Source of the DNA: Pollutimonas nitritireducens
GTDB lineage: Bacteria; Pseudomonadota; Gammaproteobacteria; Burkholderiales; Burkholderiaceae_B
DNA: 64,000 nucleotides
Assembly (NCBI RefSeq): GCF_002849615.1
Contig: NZ_PDNV01000013.1
Span: 87,128-151,127, forward strand
Direction of reading: 5' to 3'
Position 1 is the first letter of the stretch; each line of letters begins with the position of its first letter. The notes under the pieces are model-generated. The model searched no databases, was not told the DNA's origin, and saw nothing but the letters and a program-made list of their open reading frames with translations. This document shows positions 46,277-57,092 of the stretch, one piece after another. Both the position numbers and the translations under genes were made by a program.

Positions 46277-47612
46277 TGATATAGCGGTACGAGCGCAGAA
46301 TATTGGCAAGTGCTATCAAATCTATGATGCACCGCGAGATCGACTAAAGCAATTTGTCATGCCTCGATTACAACGTATGGTTGGGGGTGAATCAAAGCCG
46401 TACTTTCGCGAATTTAGGGCACTTGACGATGTGTCATTTGAGATAAAAAAGGGCGAAACGGTAGGCATTATCGGGCGCAATGGATCCGGCAAGTCAACGT
46501 TGCTACAGATAATCTGCGGCACCCTTACCCCCACGACCGGTGTCGTCGAAACTCGTGGGCGCATTGCAGCGCTATTGGAATTGGGCTCCGGTTTCAACCA
46601 AGAATTCACGGGGCGCGAGAACGTATATATGTATGCGGCAGTACTGGGGTTGGGCAAAAAGGAAATCGGGGAACGGTTCGATGCCATTGTTGATTTTGCC
46701 GACATAGGTGAGTTCATCGATCAACCAGTAAAAACATACTCCAGCGGCATGATAGTACGGCTGGCATTCGCGGTAATTGCCCATGTCGATGCCGATATAC
46801 TGATCATTGACGAAGCGCTAGCTGTAGGCGATGCTTTCTTCGTACAAAAGTGCATGCGATTTTTACGCAATTTCATGAAGACCGGCACTATTTTATTTGT
46901 AAGCCACGACACCAGCGCCATCAAGAGCCTTTGTAATCGCGCTGTATGGTTAGAGAAAGGAAAAGTAATTGACGCCGGAAGTCCTAAAGATATATCGGAA
47001 TCTTACCTAAAGGCCTTTTACGAAGAGCAACAAGGGAAAAGCCGTATCATTCCCAGTAAAAAAAGAAATACTGCAAAACCGCAACGGGATCAGCGCCTGA
47101 CCCTGATCAACGCCAGTAATTTGCGTAATGATTTAGCCATATTCAAATTTGACCCCGAGGCCGCGTCTTTTGGCAAAGGTGGTGCACATATAACCGATGT
47201 TGTATTTTGCGACAACGAAGGCGAGCCTCTTTCGTGGATCGTGGGTGGAGAGCCCGTCACTATCGCCATACAAGCCATCGCGAATACATTTATCCGGGAA
47301 ACCATCATCGGTTTCACCGTTAAAGACAGACTCGGACAGGCAATCTTTGGCGATAATACGTATTTAAGTCACATTGACACCCCCGTATCCTGTCATGAAG
47401 ATGAACAAATTCGGGCAGAATTCAGGTTCTTCATGCCCATTCTGCCTCCCGGCAACTACAGCATTAGCGTTGCCATCGCCGACGGCACTCAACAAGACCA
47501 TATCCAGCATCACTGGATATCAGATGCGTTATTGTTCAAGTCTGAATCCAGCAGCGTCGCGACAGGGCTAGTTGGTATCCCAATGCAAGAAATAACACTC
47601 CTCGCAGGGTGA
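46266..47612 (+). CDS. wzt: Polysaccharide ABC transporter ATPase with C-terminal sugar-binding domain (Wzt-like)
   Basis: ATPase partner of the Wzm-like permease. The 448-residue product has Walker A (GRNGSGKSTLL), the signature YSSGMIVRLAFA, Walker B (ILIIDEALAVGD) and the switch His (FVSHD), ending by about residue 250. A further 190 residues (about 260-448) form a Wzt_C-type beta-sandwich. In E. coli O9a this domain recognises the capped non-reducing end before export, which implies a terminating modification here. The start overlaps wzm by 11 bp. Confidence 0.93.
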   Translation: MSSNDIAVRAQNIGKCYQIYDAPRDRLKQFVMPRLQRMVGGESKPYFREFRALDDVSFEIKKGETVGIIGRNGSGKSTLLQIICGTLTPTTGVVETRGRIAALLELGSGFNQEFTGRENVYMYAAVLGLGKKEIGERFDAIVDFADIGEFIDQPVKTYSSGMIVRLAFAVIAHVDADILIIDEALAVGDAFFVQKCMRFLRNFMKTGTILFVSHDTSAIKSLCNRAVWLEKGKVIDAGSPKDISESYLKAFYEEQQGKSRIIPSKKRNTAKPQRDQRLTLINASNLRNDLAIFKFDPEAASFGKGGAHITDVVFCDNEGEPLSWIVGGEPVTIAIQAIANTFIRETIIGFTVKDRLGQAIFGDNTYLSHIDTPVSCHEDEQIRAEFRFFMPILPPGNYSISVAIADGTQQDHIQHHWISDALLFKSESSSVATGLVGIPMQEITLLAG

Positions 47613-47637
47613 TTTATAGACAAACAGGAGTGTAAGT

Positions 47638-50040
47638 ATGGAATTCACTGGCGAACGGTTCGTTCCGGAAACCCACGGTGAAATTGAACTAGAGCATCTT
47701 CATCGCTATCTGCTGGCATGTGAGATCGTCGCAGGTAAAGCCGTGCTCGATATAGCGAGCGGTGAAGGCTATGGTTCCGCCATGATGGCTAAGACAGCAG
47801 CTTCGGTAATTGGTGTTGATATTTCAGCCGAAGCCATCGAGCACGCGAATACCCGGTATCTTCAAGAAAATCTGAAATTTTTGACCGGAACTTGCAGCGC
47901 CATTCCCTTACGTGATGCCAGCGTAGACATCGTAGTCAGTTTTGAGACCATCGAGCATCACAATGAACACGAGCAGATGATGTCAGAAATACGGCGAGTG
48001 CTACGCCCCGAAGGCGTGCTTTTCATTTCCAGTCCCGATAAGCAGAATTACTCAATAGAACCAGATTTTACGAATGAATTTCATGTGAAGGAGTTGTTCG
48101 AGCAGGAATTTAAAGATTTGCTGGAATCACATTTTCAAAATACTCAATATTTTGGACAACGTATTATTTACGGTTCGGGCATACTGACAGACGCAGCCGA
48201 AACTATGGTCGTAACGTACAAACGCGACGACTGGGACGTAGTGCGCGGCGCTGGCCTTACCAAGCCTATTTATTGGGTAGCTATAGCCTCCAACGGCCCA
48301 CTGCCTGCGGTGCCTTCCGGTATATTCGAAGAGTCAATAGAATTGGTGTTGGCGCGAAAAGATAACGACTGGGGAATCAGGGTCGAAAATACCGCAGCCG
48401 ACTTTCGACGAGAAATAGATAGGATCGTTGCTGAGCGCGATCAAATGTTAGTTGATAAGGATATTTCATATCAACGGGAAATTGATCTACTCTCTACGAA
48501 GTTAGTTGATAAGGATATTTCATATCAACGGGAAATTGATCTACTCTCTACGAAGTTAGTTGATAAGGATATTTCATATCAACGGGAAATTGATCTACTC
48601 TCTACGAAGTTAGTTGACAAGGATATTTCATATCAGCGGGAGATTGATCTACTCTCTACGAAATACGAGCAAATGCTGGCTAGTAGCGAATCCATGAGTG
48701 TACGCTTATCTCACTTTACGCCAAAAGTGAGCGTTGTAATCGTCAATTATAATGGCAAACATTTCTTAGATAACCTACTAAAAAGTATTAAAATCCAGAC
48801 TGAGCAACCAGCCGAAGTCATTATTGTCGATAACGCCTCTACGGACGGCTCGGTAGATTACCTCCGTGAACATTATTCTTGGGTAAAGGTCATTCAAAGC
48901 AAAGAGAATCTAGGCTTCGCCGAAGGTAATAACGTAGGTGTCAGGGCAGCTTCGTCTGCTTTGATTGCCTTATTGAATAATGATGCCATTGCCGAGCCGC
49001 AATGGCTTGAGTACCTACTTGAGTCATGGGTCGACTACATTGGAAAAGGTGTTCCCATCGGAGCTGTGTCCCCCAAGATAAGGTATTTGACCAAATTTCT
49101 AAATATCCAGATTTCATCTGACACCTCCATTGCTAATGGAAATGATGGTCGGCCTCTGGGGATTGCGGTAGACCTTAACGAAACCCGTATTTTGGATTGC
49201 GACTATATAAAACCGCTTCCGCAGTCCGGTTTCCATAACGAAGAAAACTGGCCAAATCAAAGAATTGTGCGCTGGACTAACGGAACAGCTAATCTGTTGC
49301 TACCAATTGAAGATCTTGGCCAATCATCACCCGTATTGCGTATAACCAGCGCGCGGCCTGGCGGCCTCATGAGAACAACCGTAACAATAAGTTGTGAAGG
49401 AACATTACTTGGCGAATTCGTCTCAACTGCCGACTTTCAAAGTATCGATCTTCGCCTACCCGATACCATCCATGAGAAGTCATTCTGGGTATTGAATAAT
49501 GCCGGCAGTACACTTGACGAGCGCGGCAATGCTGCAGACATCGGAATTAATCAGCGCGACCTCAATCAATTTGATCAAGTAAAATCGATAAATGCATTTT
49601 GTGGATGCAGCCTGCTTTTCGAGCGTAAGGTTTTTCTGGCGTTAAATGGCTTTGATGAGCGGTTCTTTATGTACTACGAAGACGCCGACCTTGCTTGGCG
49701 CATGCGTAAGGCCGGCCTGTATTTCGCCTTTGATGCCCGGTCTATAGTGCGTCATATACATGCTGGCAGCAGCATAGAATGGTCGCCCAGCTTCCGGTAC
49801 CACGTTACCCGTAATCAGCGCCTGATCGCCCTAAAAAATGCGCCAGCCCAAGCTATTCCAAAGCTAATTATCTCTTTAGCAAAAGCATATCTGCGAGGCA
49901 AGAAAACCAGGATATCGAACGACCCCTCAAGGCCTTTAAACGAGCTTACATCAACCGAAATCGAGCACAAAGCCATTTATGATGCAGCCCGCTTGGCGCC
50001 TCAGATACTTGTGCAACGAGCCTTATTCATAGTTAAATAA
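47638..50040 (+). CDS. Methyltransferase - helical repeat - family 2 glycosyltransferase fusion
   Basis: The 800-residue protein has three parts. Residues 1-210 are a class I SAM methyltransferase (VLDIASGEGYGSAMMAK, VVSFETIEHH). Residues 240-360 are charged and helical, with four copies of LVDKDISYQREIDLLSTK at 271-342. Residues 362-800 are a GT-A glycosyltransferase (VSVVIVNYNGKHFLDN, IIVDNASTDGS, ALLNNDAIAEP, then MYYEDADLAWRMRKAG). The last part is split by an inserted beta-rich region (about 470-645). Coming straight after wzt, it may cap and size chains as WbdD does; that role is inference. It could instead simply add an internal methylated sugar. Confidence 0.85.
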   Translation: MEFTGERFVPETHGEIELEHLHRYLLACEIVAGKAVLDIASGEGYGSAMMAKTAASVIGVDISAEAIEHANTRYLQENLKFLTGTCSAIPLRDASVDIVVSFETIEHHNEHEQMMSEIRRVLRPEGVLFISSPDKQNYSIEPDFTNEFHVKELFEQEFKDLLESHFQNTQYFGQRIIYGSGILTDAAETMVVTYKRDDWDVVRGAGLTKPIYWVAIASNGPLPAVPSGIFEESIELVLARKDNDWGIRVENTAADFRREIDRIVAERDQMLVDKDISYQREIDLLSTKLVDKDISYQREIDLLSTKLVDKDISYQREIDLLSTKLVDKDISYQREIDLLSTKYEQMLASSESMSVRLSHFTPKVSVVIVNYNGKHFLDNLLKSIKIQTEQPAEVIIVDNASTDGSVDYLREHYSWVKVIQSKENLGFAEGNNVGVRAASSALIALLNNDAIAEPQWLEYLLESWVDYIGKGVPIGAVSPKIRYLTKFLNIQISSDTSIANGNDGRPLGIAVDLNETRILDCDYIKPLPQSGFHNEENWPNQRIVRWTNGTANLLLPIEDLGQSSPVLRITSARPGGLMRTTVTISCEGTLLGEFVSTADFQSIDLRLPDTIHEKSFWVLNNAGSTLDERGNAADIGINQRDLNQFDQVKSINAFCGCSLLFERKVFLALNGFDERFFMYYEDADLAWRMRKAGLYFAFDARSIVRHIHAGSSIEWSPSFRYHVTRNQRLIALKNAPAQAIPKLIISLAKAYLRGKKTRISNDPSRPLNELTSTEIEHKAIYDAARLAPQILVQRALFIVK
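48448..48663 (+). repeat. Four tandem 54-bp in-frame repeats
   Basis: Copies start at 48448, 48502, 48556 and 48610 and each encodes 18 residues. Copies 1-3 are identical at DNA level; copy 4 differs at four silent third-codon positions (GAC, CAG, GAG, AAA in place of GAT, CAA, GAA, AAG). The pattern points to very recent duplication of an 18-residue helical unit. Confidence 0.97.
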
Positions 50041-50050
50041 AAATCATAAT

Positions 50051-51601
50051 ATGAAAATAGGCATATACAACCGCTACTGGAACACCTACGGTGGTGGTGA
50101 AAACTATACAGGCACCGTCGCGCAGATACTATCGCTCGATCATGACGTCGAACTTATTTCTGTGGAACCTGTGGATTGGAATCACTTACAGGCTCGGCTA
50201 CGTCTTGATTTTTCCCGATGTACGACAACATGCTGGCCCAACGTGCCTTGTGAGCGGTTATCGCCATTGACGTCTGAATATGATTTATTCATTAATAGTA
50301 CTTACGGTTCGTCTATTAGGCCACAGTCTCGGCTATCAGCCATGATCTGCTATTTTCCGCATCAATTATCTAGCCGGTCCCGGCTAAAATCTATCGTGAA
50401 GGCGGTAATTAAAAAAACTCGATCCACTGCCTTTGAAATACGCCAGTCGCTTAACAAGCGACTACCTCAATTTGTCGCAATAGCAGGCGCATTTCACCTG
50501 GAACCAAACAACTGTGTATGGCTGGATACTAACGCTCTTGTAGCGCTCCCGGTGCAAAAAACAGGAACAGCTCAGATTCCTTTGTGGCCCAAAGCCTATT
50601 GCGGGGTACGTAAAGTTACCATTGACGGCGTCCAATGCGATTTTCAAGTATCGGAATTGATGATAAGCATAACTCTGCCTCCGGGCAACGATAGCCATCG
50701 TATCGCACATATTGAGTCTGTTCCCGCCAAAATTGATCAAGAGGGCCCATTCAGCGACGGGCGCAGTCTGGGCATTTGTATTGACGCTAGAGAAATTTTG
50801 TGGATGTCCGCACCCAGGGCGGTAGAACAAGTGCTGCCTCCAGTTACGCCCATAGCGGCACTGGCCGCTTATAGCCGTATCATTTCGATTTCTAATTTTA
50901 CAAGCGAATGGATTGCCAACCGCTGGCAGCTTGAATCAACAGAACTACAGCCACCGATTGACACAGACTCTTTCAATTACGACTCACAAAAGCCTCGCGC
51001 CCGATTTATTCTTTCGGTAGGCCGCTTTTTTGCTGGTGGGCACAATAAAAAGCACCGAGAAATGGCTGAGGCCTTTATCAAAATGAGGAAGGAAGGTTGT
51101 ATTCCAGATGACTGGCGTTTAGTGCTGGTAGGGGCTCGCCACCAGGAACACCAGATCCATCTCGATTACTTTGCCGACCTACAAAAAATCTGTGAAGGGC
51201 ACCCGATTGACATTAAAGCCGACCTTCCTTTTGCTCAACTGGTTGAACACTACCAAACTGCAACGATATATTGGCACGCCGCCGGATGGGGAGAAAATCA
51301 CTCCGATTTTCCAGAGCGCCTCGAACACTTCGGCATGACAACTTGCGAAGCTATGGCCTGTGGCTGTGTCCCTGTAGTGATTAACGCTGCAGGCCAAAAG
51401 GAAATCGTGAACGATGGCAAGAACGGCTATGTCTTCGACGACTACGACACATTGGCGCTACATATAAAAGAGTTGACAGACCCCTTGGCGGAACCCAAGC
51501 TGCAGGAACTAAGACTCAACGCTCGGGAATCCGTCCTTAAGTATGCGCGCAGCGATTTCCAAGCCCGTGTTATCAAGGCATTTGACGGACTCGCTTATTG
51601 A
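50051..51601 (+). CDS. Family 4-type glycosyltransferase with inserted beta-rich domain
   Basis: Predicted GT-B glycosyltransferase of 516 residues. The N-terminal fold starts MKIGIYNRYWNTYGGGENY; the C-terminal half has the GT4 features ILSVGRFFAGGHNKKH (about residue 319) and FGMTTCEAMACGCVPVV (about residue 427), with the donor-binding Glu. Between them, residues about 130-255 form an extra region with CVWLDTNALVALPV, VTIDGVQCDFQVSEL and DGRSLGICIDAREI, resembling the insert of the preceding fusion protein. It begins 10 bp after that gene. Sugar donor unknown; GDP-mannose or GDP-D-rhamnose would fit the locus. Confidence 0.85.
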   Translation: MKIGIYNRYWNTYGGGENYTGTVAQILSLDHDVELISVEPVDWNHLQARLRLDFSRCTTTCWPNVPCERLSPLTSEYDLFINSTYGSSIRPQSRLSAMICYFPHQLSSRSRLKSIVKAVIKKTRSTAFEIRQSLNKRLPQFVAIAGAFHLEPNNCVWLDTNALVALPVQKTGTAQIPLWPKAYCGVRKVTIDGVQCDFQVSELMISITLPPGNDSHRIAHIESVPAKIDQEGPFSDGRSLGICIDAREILWMSAPRAVEQVLPPVTPIAALAAYSRIISISNFTSEWIANRWQLESTELQPPIDTDSFNYDSQKPRARFILSVGRFFAGGHNKKHREMAEAFIKMRKEGCIPDDWRLVLVGARHQEHQIHLDYFADLQKICEGHPIDIKADLPFAQLVEHYQTATIYWHAAGWGENHSDFPERLEHFGMTTCEAMACGCVPVVINAAGQKEIVNDGKNGYVFDDYDTLALHIKELTDPLAEPKLQELRLNARESVLKYARSDFQARVIKAFDGLAY

Positions 51602-53513
51602 CGCTGCCAGCAATACCAGTAAACAACTTCTGAATATGCTGGAGGCTCGTTTGTTAATTCTGCGTAAGGTTCAGAACTTGCATAAGCAAGTAGGATGGAG
51701 AGGCGTGCGGCGGAAAGTAGCCTCTGTACTTAAAAGGCATATAGAAGCTTTCACAGGCTTTGACCGTAATAACTATGGTGAATGGCTACGCCGGTATGGC
51801 GCCCTGAATAACAAAAGACGCTCAGTCATTATGGGCAGCATCGAAAAAATGCCCGCTCAATTGATATCAGTGATCATCCCTGTGTCCATGCCCGACGCGA
51901 AGCTCGAGCTTATGGCTGATGCCATAAGCTCGGTCCAGGCCCAGCTATATCCACATTGGCAATTACATATTGTTGGCGCGTCTTTTGCGTCGCCCATATT
52001 CCGGCAACAGATCGAGCAGCTTTGCCGGGGCGATACGCGCATCAAGTTGCTGCTCGACACGCAAGCTAGCCCTATTTCTGCCGCGATCAACCGAGGACTC
52101 AGCGCAACCAGCGCGCAGTGGGTAGCCATGCTAGGCCAGCATGACGTACTTTCAGAGCACGCACTCTACTATGTTGCGCAGACAATCTTGACTAATCCCG
52201 ACGCAGCCATTATCTATTCAGATGAAGACAAAATAGACACAGCGGGTACTCGGCACGAACCTGCTTTCAAGCCTGATTGGAACCCTGAATTACTCCTATC
52301 CGGTAACACAATAGGCAACCTCACGATTTATCAGCGCAAGCTTATTAATACGCTAGGAGGTGTTCGGGCTGACTATGACGGTGCACACTATTACGACTTG
52401 ACGCTGCGTTGCGTTGAGCAAGTCAAGCCTACTCAAATCATCCATATCCCCAGAGTTTTGTACCACAGCCGCTCAGATCAAGCCAAAATACCTAAGTCCA
52501 AAATCTTGGCCTTAAATGAGATAACGCAAGGTCTGCGGGCTATTACTGATCACCTCGAGCGCACTGAGGTCGTTGCAAGCGCTGAAGTCACGACCTTCGG
52601 TTCCTATCGCGTGAAATACTCTTTGCCTCCAGCTCAACCCATGGTCAGCATGATTATTCCTACTCGCAACGGTTTGCAATTAATCCAGCAATGCATAGGT
52701 AGCATACTTGCCAAGACCCTCTACGAAAACTACGAAATCCTCGTCATTGACAACAATTCCAGCGATCCAGCCACCTTACGATATTTGGCTAGCCTGGAAA
52801 GCGAAGAAAAATTGCATGTTGTACGGGATGCCCGTCCATTTAACTACTCAGCGCTAAACAATAACGCAATTAATATCGCCCAAGGCGATTACCTATGCCT
52901 ACTCAATAACGACATCGAAGTCATCTCACCTGATTGGCTTAACGAGATGCTTGGCCTTGCCATACAACCAGGGATCGGCGCGGTGGGAGCACGACTCTGG
53001 TATCCCGACAACACTTTGCAACACGCTGGAGTAATAACCGGCATCGGTGGAATTGCAGGCCATGTCCATAGGCGGCTTGTGCGCGACAGCCCGGGTTACC
53101 TTGGCCGCGCGCAACGAACTCAGTCATTCTCGGCTGTTACTGCGGCCTGCCTCTTGGTAAAAAAACAGATTTACCAAGAAGTTGGCGGACTAGACGAAGA
53201 GAACCTAGCCGTCGCATTTAATGATGTAGATTTCTGCCTGCGCGTCAAACAAGCGGGCTACCGAAACGTATGGACCCCTTATGCCGAGCTTTATCACCAC
53301 GAATCAGCTTCGCGCGGACGGGAGGATACCTTGGAGAAATATGACCGCTTTTCTCAAGAAGTTCAATACATGAAGCAACGTTGGGGCGATAACCTAAAAA
53401 ACGACCCGGCATACAACCCCAATTTGACTCTGGAGCATGAAGATTGCAGTCTTGCTTGGCCACCACGCGAGCAAGAGTTAGAGGCTTTATGGAATGATAA
53501 GCGAGTATGTTGA
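51543..53513 (+). CDS. Glycosyltransferase with two tandem family 2 domains
   Basis: The 656-residue product carries two GT-A domains. The first (about residues 105-330) has LISVIIPVSMPDAKL, AINRGLSATSAQWVAMLGQHD and IIYSDEDKID; the second (about 365-620) has VSMIIPTRNGLQLIQQC, LVIDNNSSDPAT, YLCLLNNDIEVI and FNDVDFCLRVKQAGY. Such double enzymes often make two linkages of a repeat. The start is uncertain: ATG 51543 overlaps the preceding gene by 59 bp, and ATG 51636 lies just after it; neither has a clear ribosome site. The donor may be one of the rhamnose nucleotides. Confidence 0.88.
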   Translation: MRAAISKPVLSRHLTDSLIDAASNTSKQLLNMLEARLLILRKVQNLHKQVGWRGVRRKVASVLKRHIEAFTGFDRNNYGEWLRRYGALNNKRRSVIMGSIEKMPAQLISVIIPVSMPDAKLELMADAISSVQAQLYPHWQLHIVGASFASPIFRQQIEQLCRGDTRIKLLLDTQASPISAAINRGLSATSAQWVAMLGQHDVLSEHALYYVAQTILTNPDAAIIYSDEDKIDTAGTRHEPAFKPDWNPELLLSGNTIGNLTIYQRKLINTLGGVRADYDGAHYYDLTLRCVEQVKPTQIIHIPRVLYHSRSDQAKIPKSKILALNEITQGLRAITDHLERTEVVASAEVTTFGSYRVKYSLPPAQPMVSMIIPTRNGLQLIQQCIGSILAKTLYENYEILVIDNNSSDPATLRYLASLESEEKLHVVRDARPFNYSALNNNAINIAQGDYLCLLNNDIEVISPDWLNEMLGLAIQPGIGAVGARLWYPDNTLQHAGVITGIGGIAGHVHRRLVRDSPGYLGRAQRTQSFSAVTAACLLVKKQIYQEVGGLDEENLAVAFNDVDFCLRVKQAGYRNVWTPYAELYHHESASRGREDTLEKYDRFSQEVQYMKQRWGDNLKNDPAYNPNLTLEHEDCSLAWPPREQELEALWNDKRVC

Positions 53514-53530
53514 CAAGCCATGGGCGTTTC

Positions 53531-53559
53531 CTGAAAAGTGATACTGCTTGGGCTATACT
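53531..53559 (+). promoter_or_regulatory. Possible promoter for manC-gmd-rmd
   Basis: CTGAAA (53531-53536) and TATACT (53554-53559) are separated by 17 bp within the 163-bp gap before manC. It suggests separate transcription of the GDP-sugar genes. By inspection only. Confidence 0.4.
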
Positions 53560-53676
53560 TTTAAAGCTTTGCGCTATTGCTGTCGACGAGTGCAGTGTTG
53601 ATTTATGGGTAGATTAACTAGATAGTTCTATACATCATTACACTAGGCGATGTATCTCGCTCAGCGGATAAGGAAT

Positions 53677-55098
53677 ATGACAAGCAAATTAATTCCAACA
53701 ATTTTATGCGGCGGCGCAGGCTCGAGATTGTGGCCAGTGTCACGCGAACAACATCCTAAGCCGTTTATTCGTTTAGCTGACAACATGAGCCTGTTGCAAA
53801 AGGCCTTCGTGCGAGGCGCGGCCCTGCCAGAAGTTGCAGAGGTATTAACGGTTACAAACCGTGAGCTTTTTTTTAAAACTGAAGACGAGTTCAAACAGGT
53901 CAATAGGACGGGGATCGCGGTTAGTTACATCCTCGAGCCTTTTGGCCGCAACACCGCAGCCGCTGTTGCTTGTGCCGCACTGCAAATCAGCAGTAAACAC
54001 GGCAACGACGCCATTATGCTGGTGTTGGCGGCAGACCATCTTATTGCAGATCAGCACGCGTTCGCACACGCCGTCACACGAGCCATGGTACTTGCCAAAC
54101 AAGGTCAACTAGTCACCTTCGGCATCCGACCCGACGCACCAGAAACAGGCTATGGCTACATCGAAGCTGATGGCGAACGCGCAATACGGTTTGTCGAAAA
54201 GCCCACGCTTGAGGTTGCCCAGGAATACCTGGATTCTCGACGCTTTCTATGGAATTCAGGAATGTTCTGCATGCAGGCAGGAATAGTTCTGAGCGAATTA
54301 GAGCGCTACTGCCCCGACGTATTAAACGCCGCCAAGAATTGTCTGGCTCTATCACGAGAGGCGCAAAGCAATAATTTTGTGCAACTTACTCTGGACGCGG
54401 ACACCTTTGCCAACGTGCCAGATATATCTATCGATTATGCCTTAATGGAGAAATCAACTCAGGTATCAGTCATCCCTTGCGACATTGGCTGGAGCGACAT
54501 CGGCTCATGGACTGCCTTAAGCGGCCTCAGCGAAGGCGATGCTCAAGGGAATGCTATCGAGGGCGAAGCCGTCCTACATAATGTAGAAAACTGCTACATC
54601 CAAAGCCATGATCGCCTAGTGGGTGCGGTCGGAATAAAAGACCTGATTATTGTCGATACACCGGACGCCCTTCTTGTTGCTGCCAAAAACTGTACCCAAG
54701 ATGTCAAAAACATTTATGCAACTTTAAAAGCACGAGGGAATGACGCTTATAAATTGCATCGCACTGTTTACAGGCCATGGGGCAGTTACACAGTACTAGA
54801 AGAGGGCAACCGCTTCAAAATGAAGCGCCTGGAAGTCAAGCCTGGTGGTCGTCTCAGCTTGCAAATGCATCATCACCGCAGTGAACACTGGATTGTAGTC
54901 AGTGGAATGGCACGCGTCATTAATGGTGAACACGAAGCCTTGATTAATACCAACGAGTCGACTTACATTCCCGCCGGGCATCAGCACCGCCTGGAAAACC
55001 CGGGAGTTATTGACCTGGTACTGATCGAAGTACAAAGCGGAGAATATCTTGGCGAAGATGACATCATACGTTTTGAAGACGTCTATGGCCGCGAATAG
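53677..55098 (+). CDS. manC: Mannose-1-phosphate guanylyltransferase / mannose-6-phosphate isomerase
   Basis: Bifunctional type II PMI-GMP enzyme giving GDP-mannose. The 473-residue product has the N-terminal nucleotidyltransferase (PTILCGGAGSRLWPVSREQHPK, FVEKPTLE) and the C-terminal cupin isomerase (YRPWGSYTVLEEGNRFKMKR, LQMHHHRSEHWIVVSG). ATG 53677 places the GMP motif next to the N-terminus. manB (phosphomannomutase) is not in the window, so it must be supplied from elsewhere. gmd follows after 39 bp. Confidence 0.96.
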   Translation: MTSKLIPTILCGGAGSRLWPVSREQHPKPFIRLADNMSLLQKAFVRGAALPEVAEVLTVTNRELFFKTEDEFKQVNRTGIAVSYILEPFGRNTAAAVACAALQISSKHGNDAIMLVLAADHLIADQHAFAHAVTRAMVLAKQGQLVTFGIRPDAPETGYGYIEADGERAIRFVEKPTLEVAQEYLDSRRFLWNSGMFCMQAGIVLSELERYCPDVLNAAKNCLALSREAQSNNFVQLTLDADTFANVPDISIDYALMEKSTQVSVIPCDIGWSDIGSWTALSGLSEGDAQGNAIEGEAVLHNVENCYIQSHDRLVGAVGIKDLIIVDTPDALLVAAKNCTQDVKNIYATLKARGNDAYKLHRTVYRPWGSYTVLEEGNRFKMKRLEVKPGGRLSLQMHHHRSEHWIVVSGMARVINGEHEALINTNESTYIPAGHQHRLENPGVIDLVLIEVQSGEYLGEDDIIRFEDVYGRE

Positions 55099-55119
55099 CT
55101 CATTGTTATGCGCCTTTAA

Positions 55120-56183
<1,064 letters not shown>

Positions 56184-56184
<1 letters not shown>

Positions 56185-57083
56185 TGCCTACCAACAAAAC
56201 GGCCCTGATTACAGGCATTCAGGGCTTCACGGGCAGCTACATGCAAGCCGAGCTCACAGCAGCCGGATATCGGGTTGTCGGACTCGGCTCTCATGCCGGT
56301 CCCGACCAAGACGACTATCGCCAAGTGAATCTGGTGGATGGTGCGGCGGTAAAGCAGACAATACAAGATATCCAGCCCAGTGTAATCGTGCACCTTGCAG
56401 CAGTAGCGTTCGTAGGACATGGGAACGCCAATGCATTCTATGAAGTCAATCTAATAGGGACACGTAATTTACTCGAAGGCATTGCAGCAATGGACAGCAT
56501 TCCTGACTGTGTGCTATTGGCGAGCAGCGCAAATGTATATGGCAATGCGCAGGAAGGCATTTTGAGCGAAGATACTGTTCCCGCCCCTGCAAACCACTAC
56601 GCGGTCAGCAAGCTCGCTATGGAACATATGGCCACATTATATAGTGCCATCTTCCCAATCGTTATTGCGCGTCCATTCAACTACACAGGGCTTGGACAGT
56701 CAGATAAATTCCTAATTCCGAAAATCGTCTCACATTTCCGCTCTAAAGCGCCAATAATAGAACTAGGCAACCTAGATGTATGGCGCGACTTTAGCGATGT
56801 GCGCTCGATAGCGCAAGCATATCGGCGCCTACTAGAAGTACCTTCGGCAGCCGGGCAAACCGTAAATGTATGTTCGGGTGAAACGTACTCCTTGCGCGAA
56901 ATAATAGATATATGCAGCACAATCACCGGCCACAGTCTCAATGTCCATGTCAACCCAGCGTTTGTCAGATCCAACGAAATCAAGAGCCTATGCGGTGATG
57001 GAAGCCGCTTACGCGGCCTGATAGGCGTATGGAAATCAGTGCCATTGGCAAAGACTTTGCAATGGATGTTGGCGGTTAATTAA
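56184..57083 (+). CDS. rmd: GDP-6-deoxy-D-mannose (GDP-D-rhamnose) reductase-like SDR
   Basis: Probably reduces the Gmd product to GDP-D-rhamnose. The 299-residue short-chain dehydrogenase has ALITGIQGFTGSYMQAEL, VHLAAVAFVGHGN, SSANVYGN and the catalytic NHYAVSKLAMEHM (Tyr/Lys). The FVGH and GLGQSDKFLIPKI segments match Rmd rather than the fucose synthase Fcl. GDP-6-deoxy-D-talose synthase (Tld) is a close alternative with the opposite C4 outcome. Overlap with gmd supports a joint pathway. Confidence 0.82.
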
Positions 57084-57092
57084 TAATCAAAA

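Noticed and set aside
48448..48663. CRISPR or mobile element in the polysaccharide locus
   Set aside because: The 54-bp units are gap-free, keep the reading frame and encode a regular helical segment.
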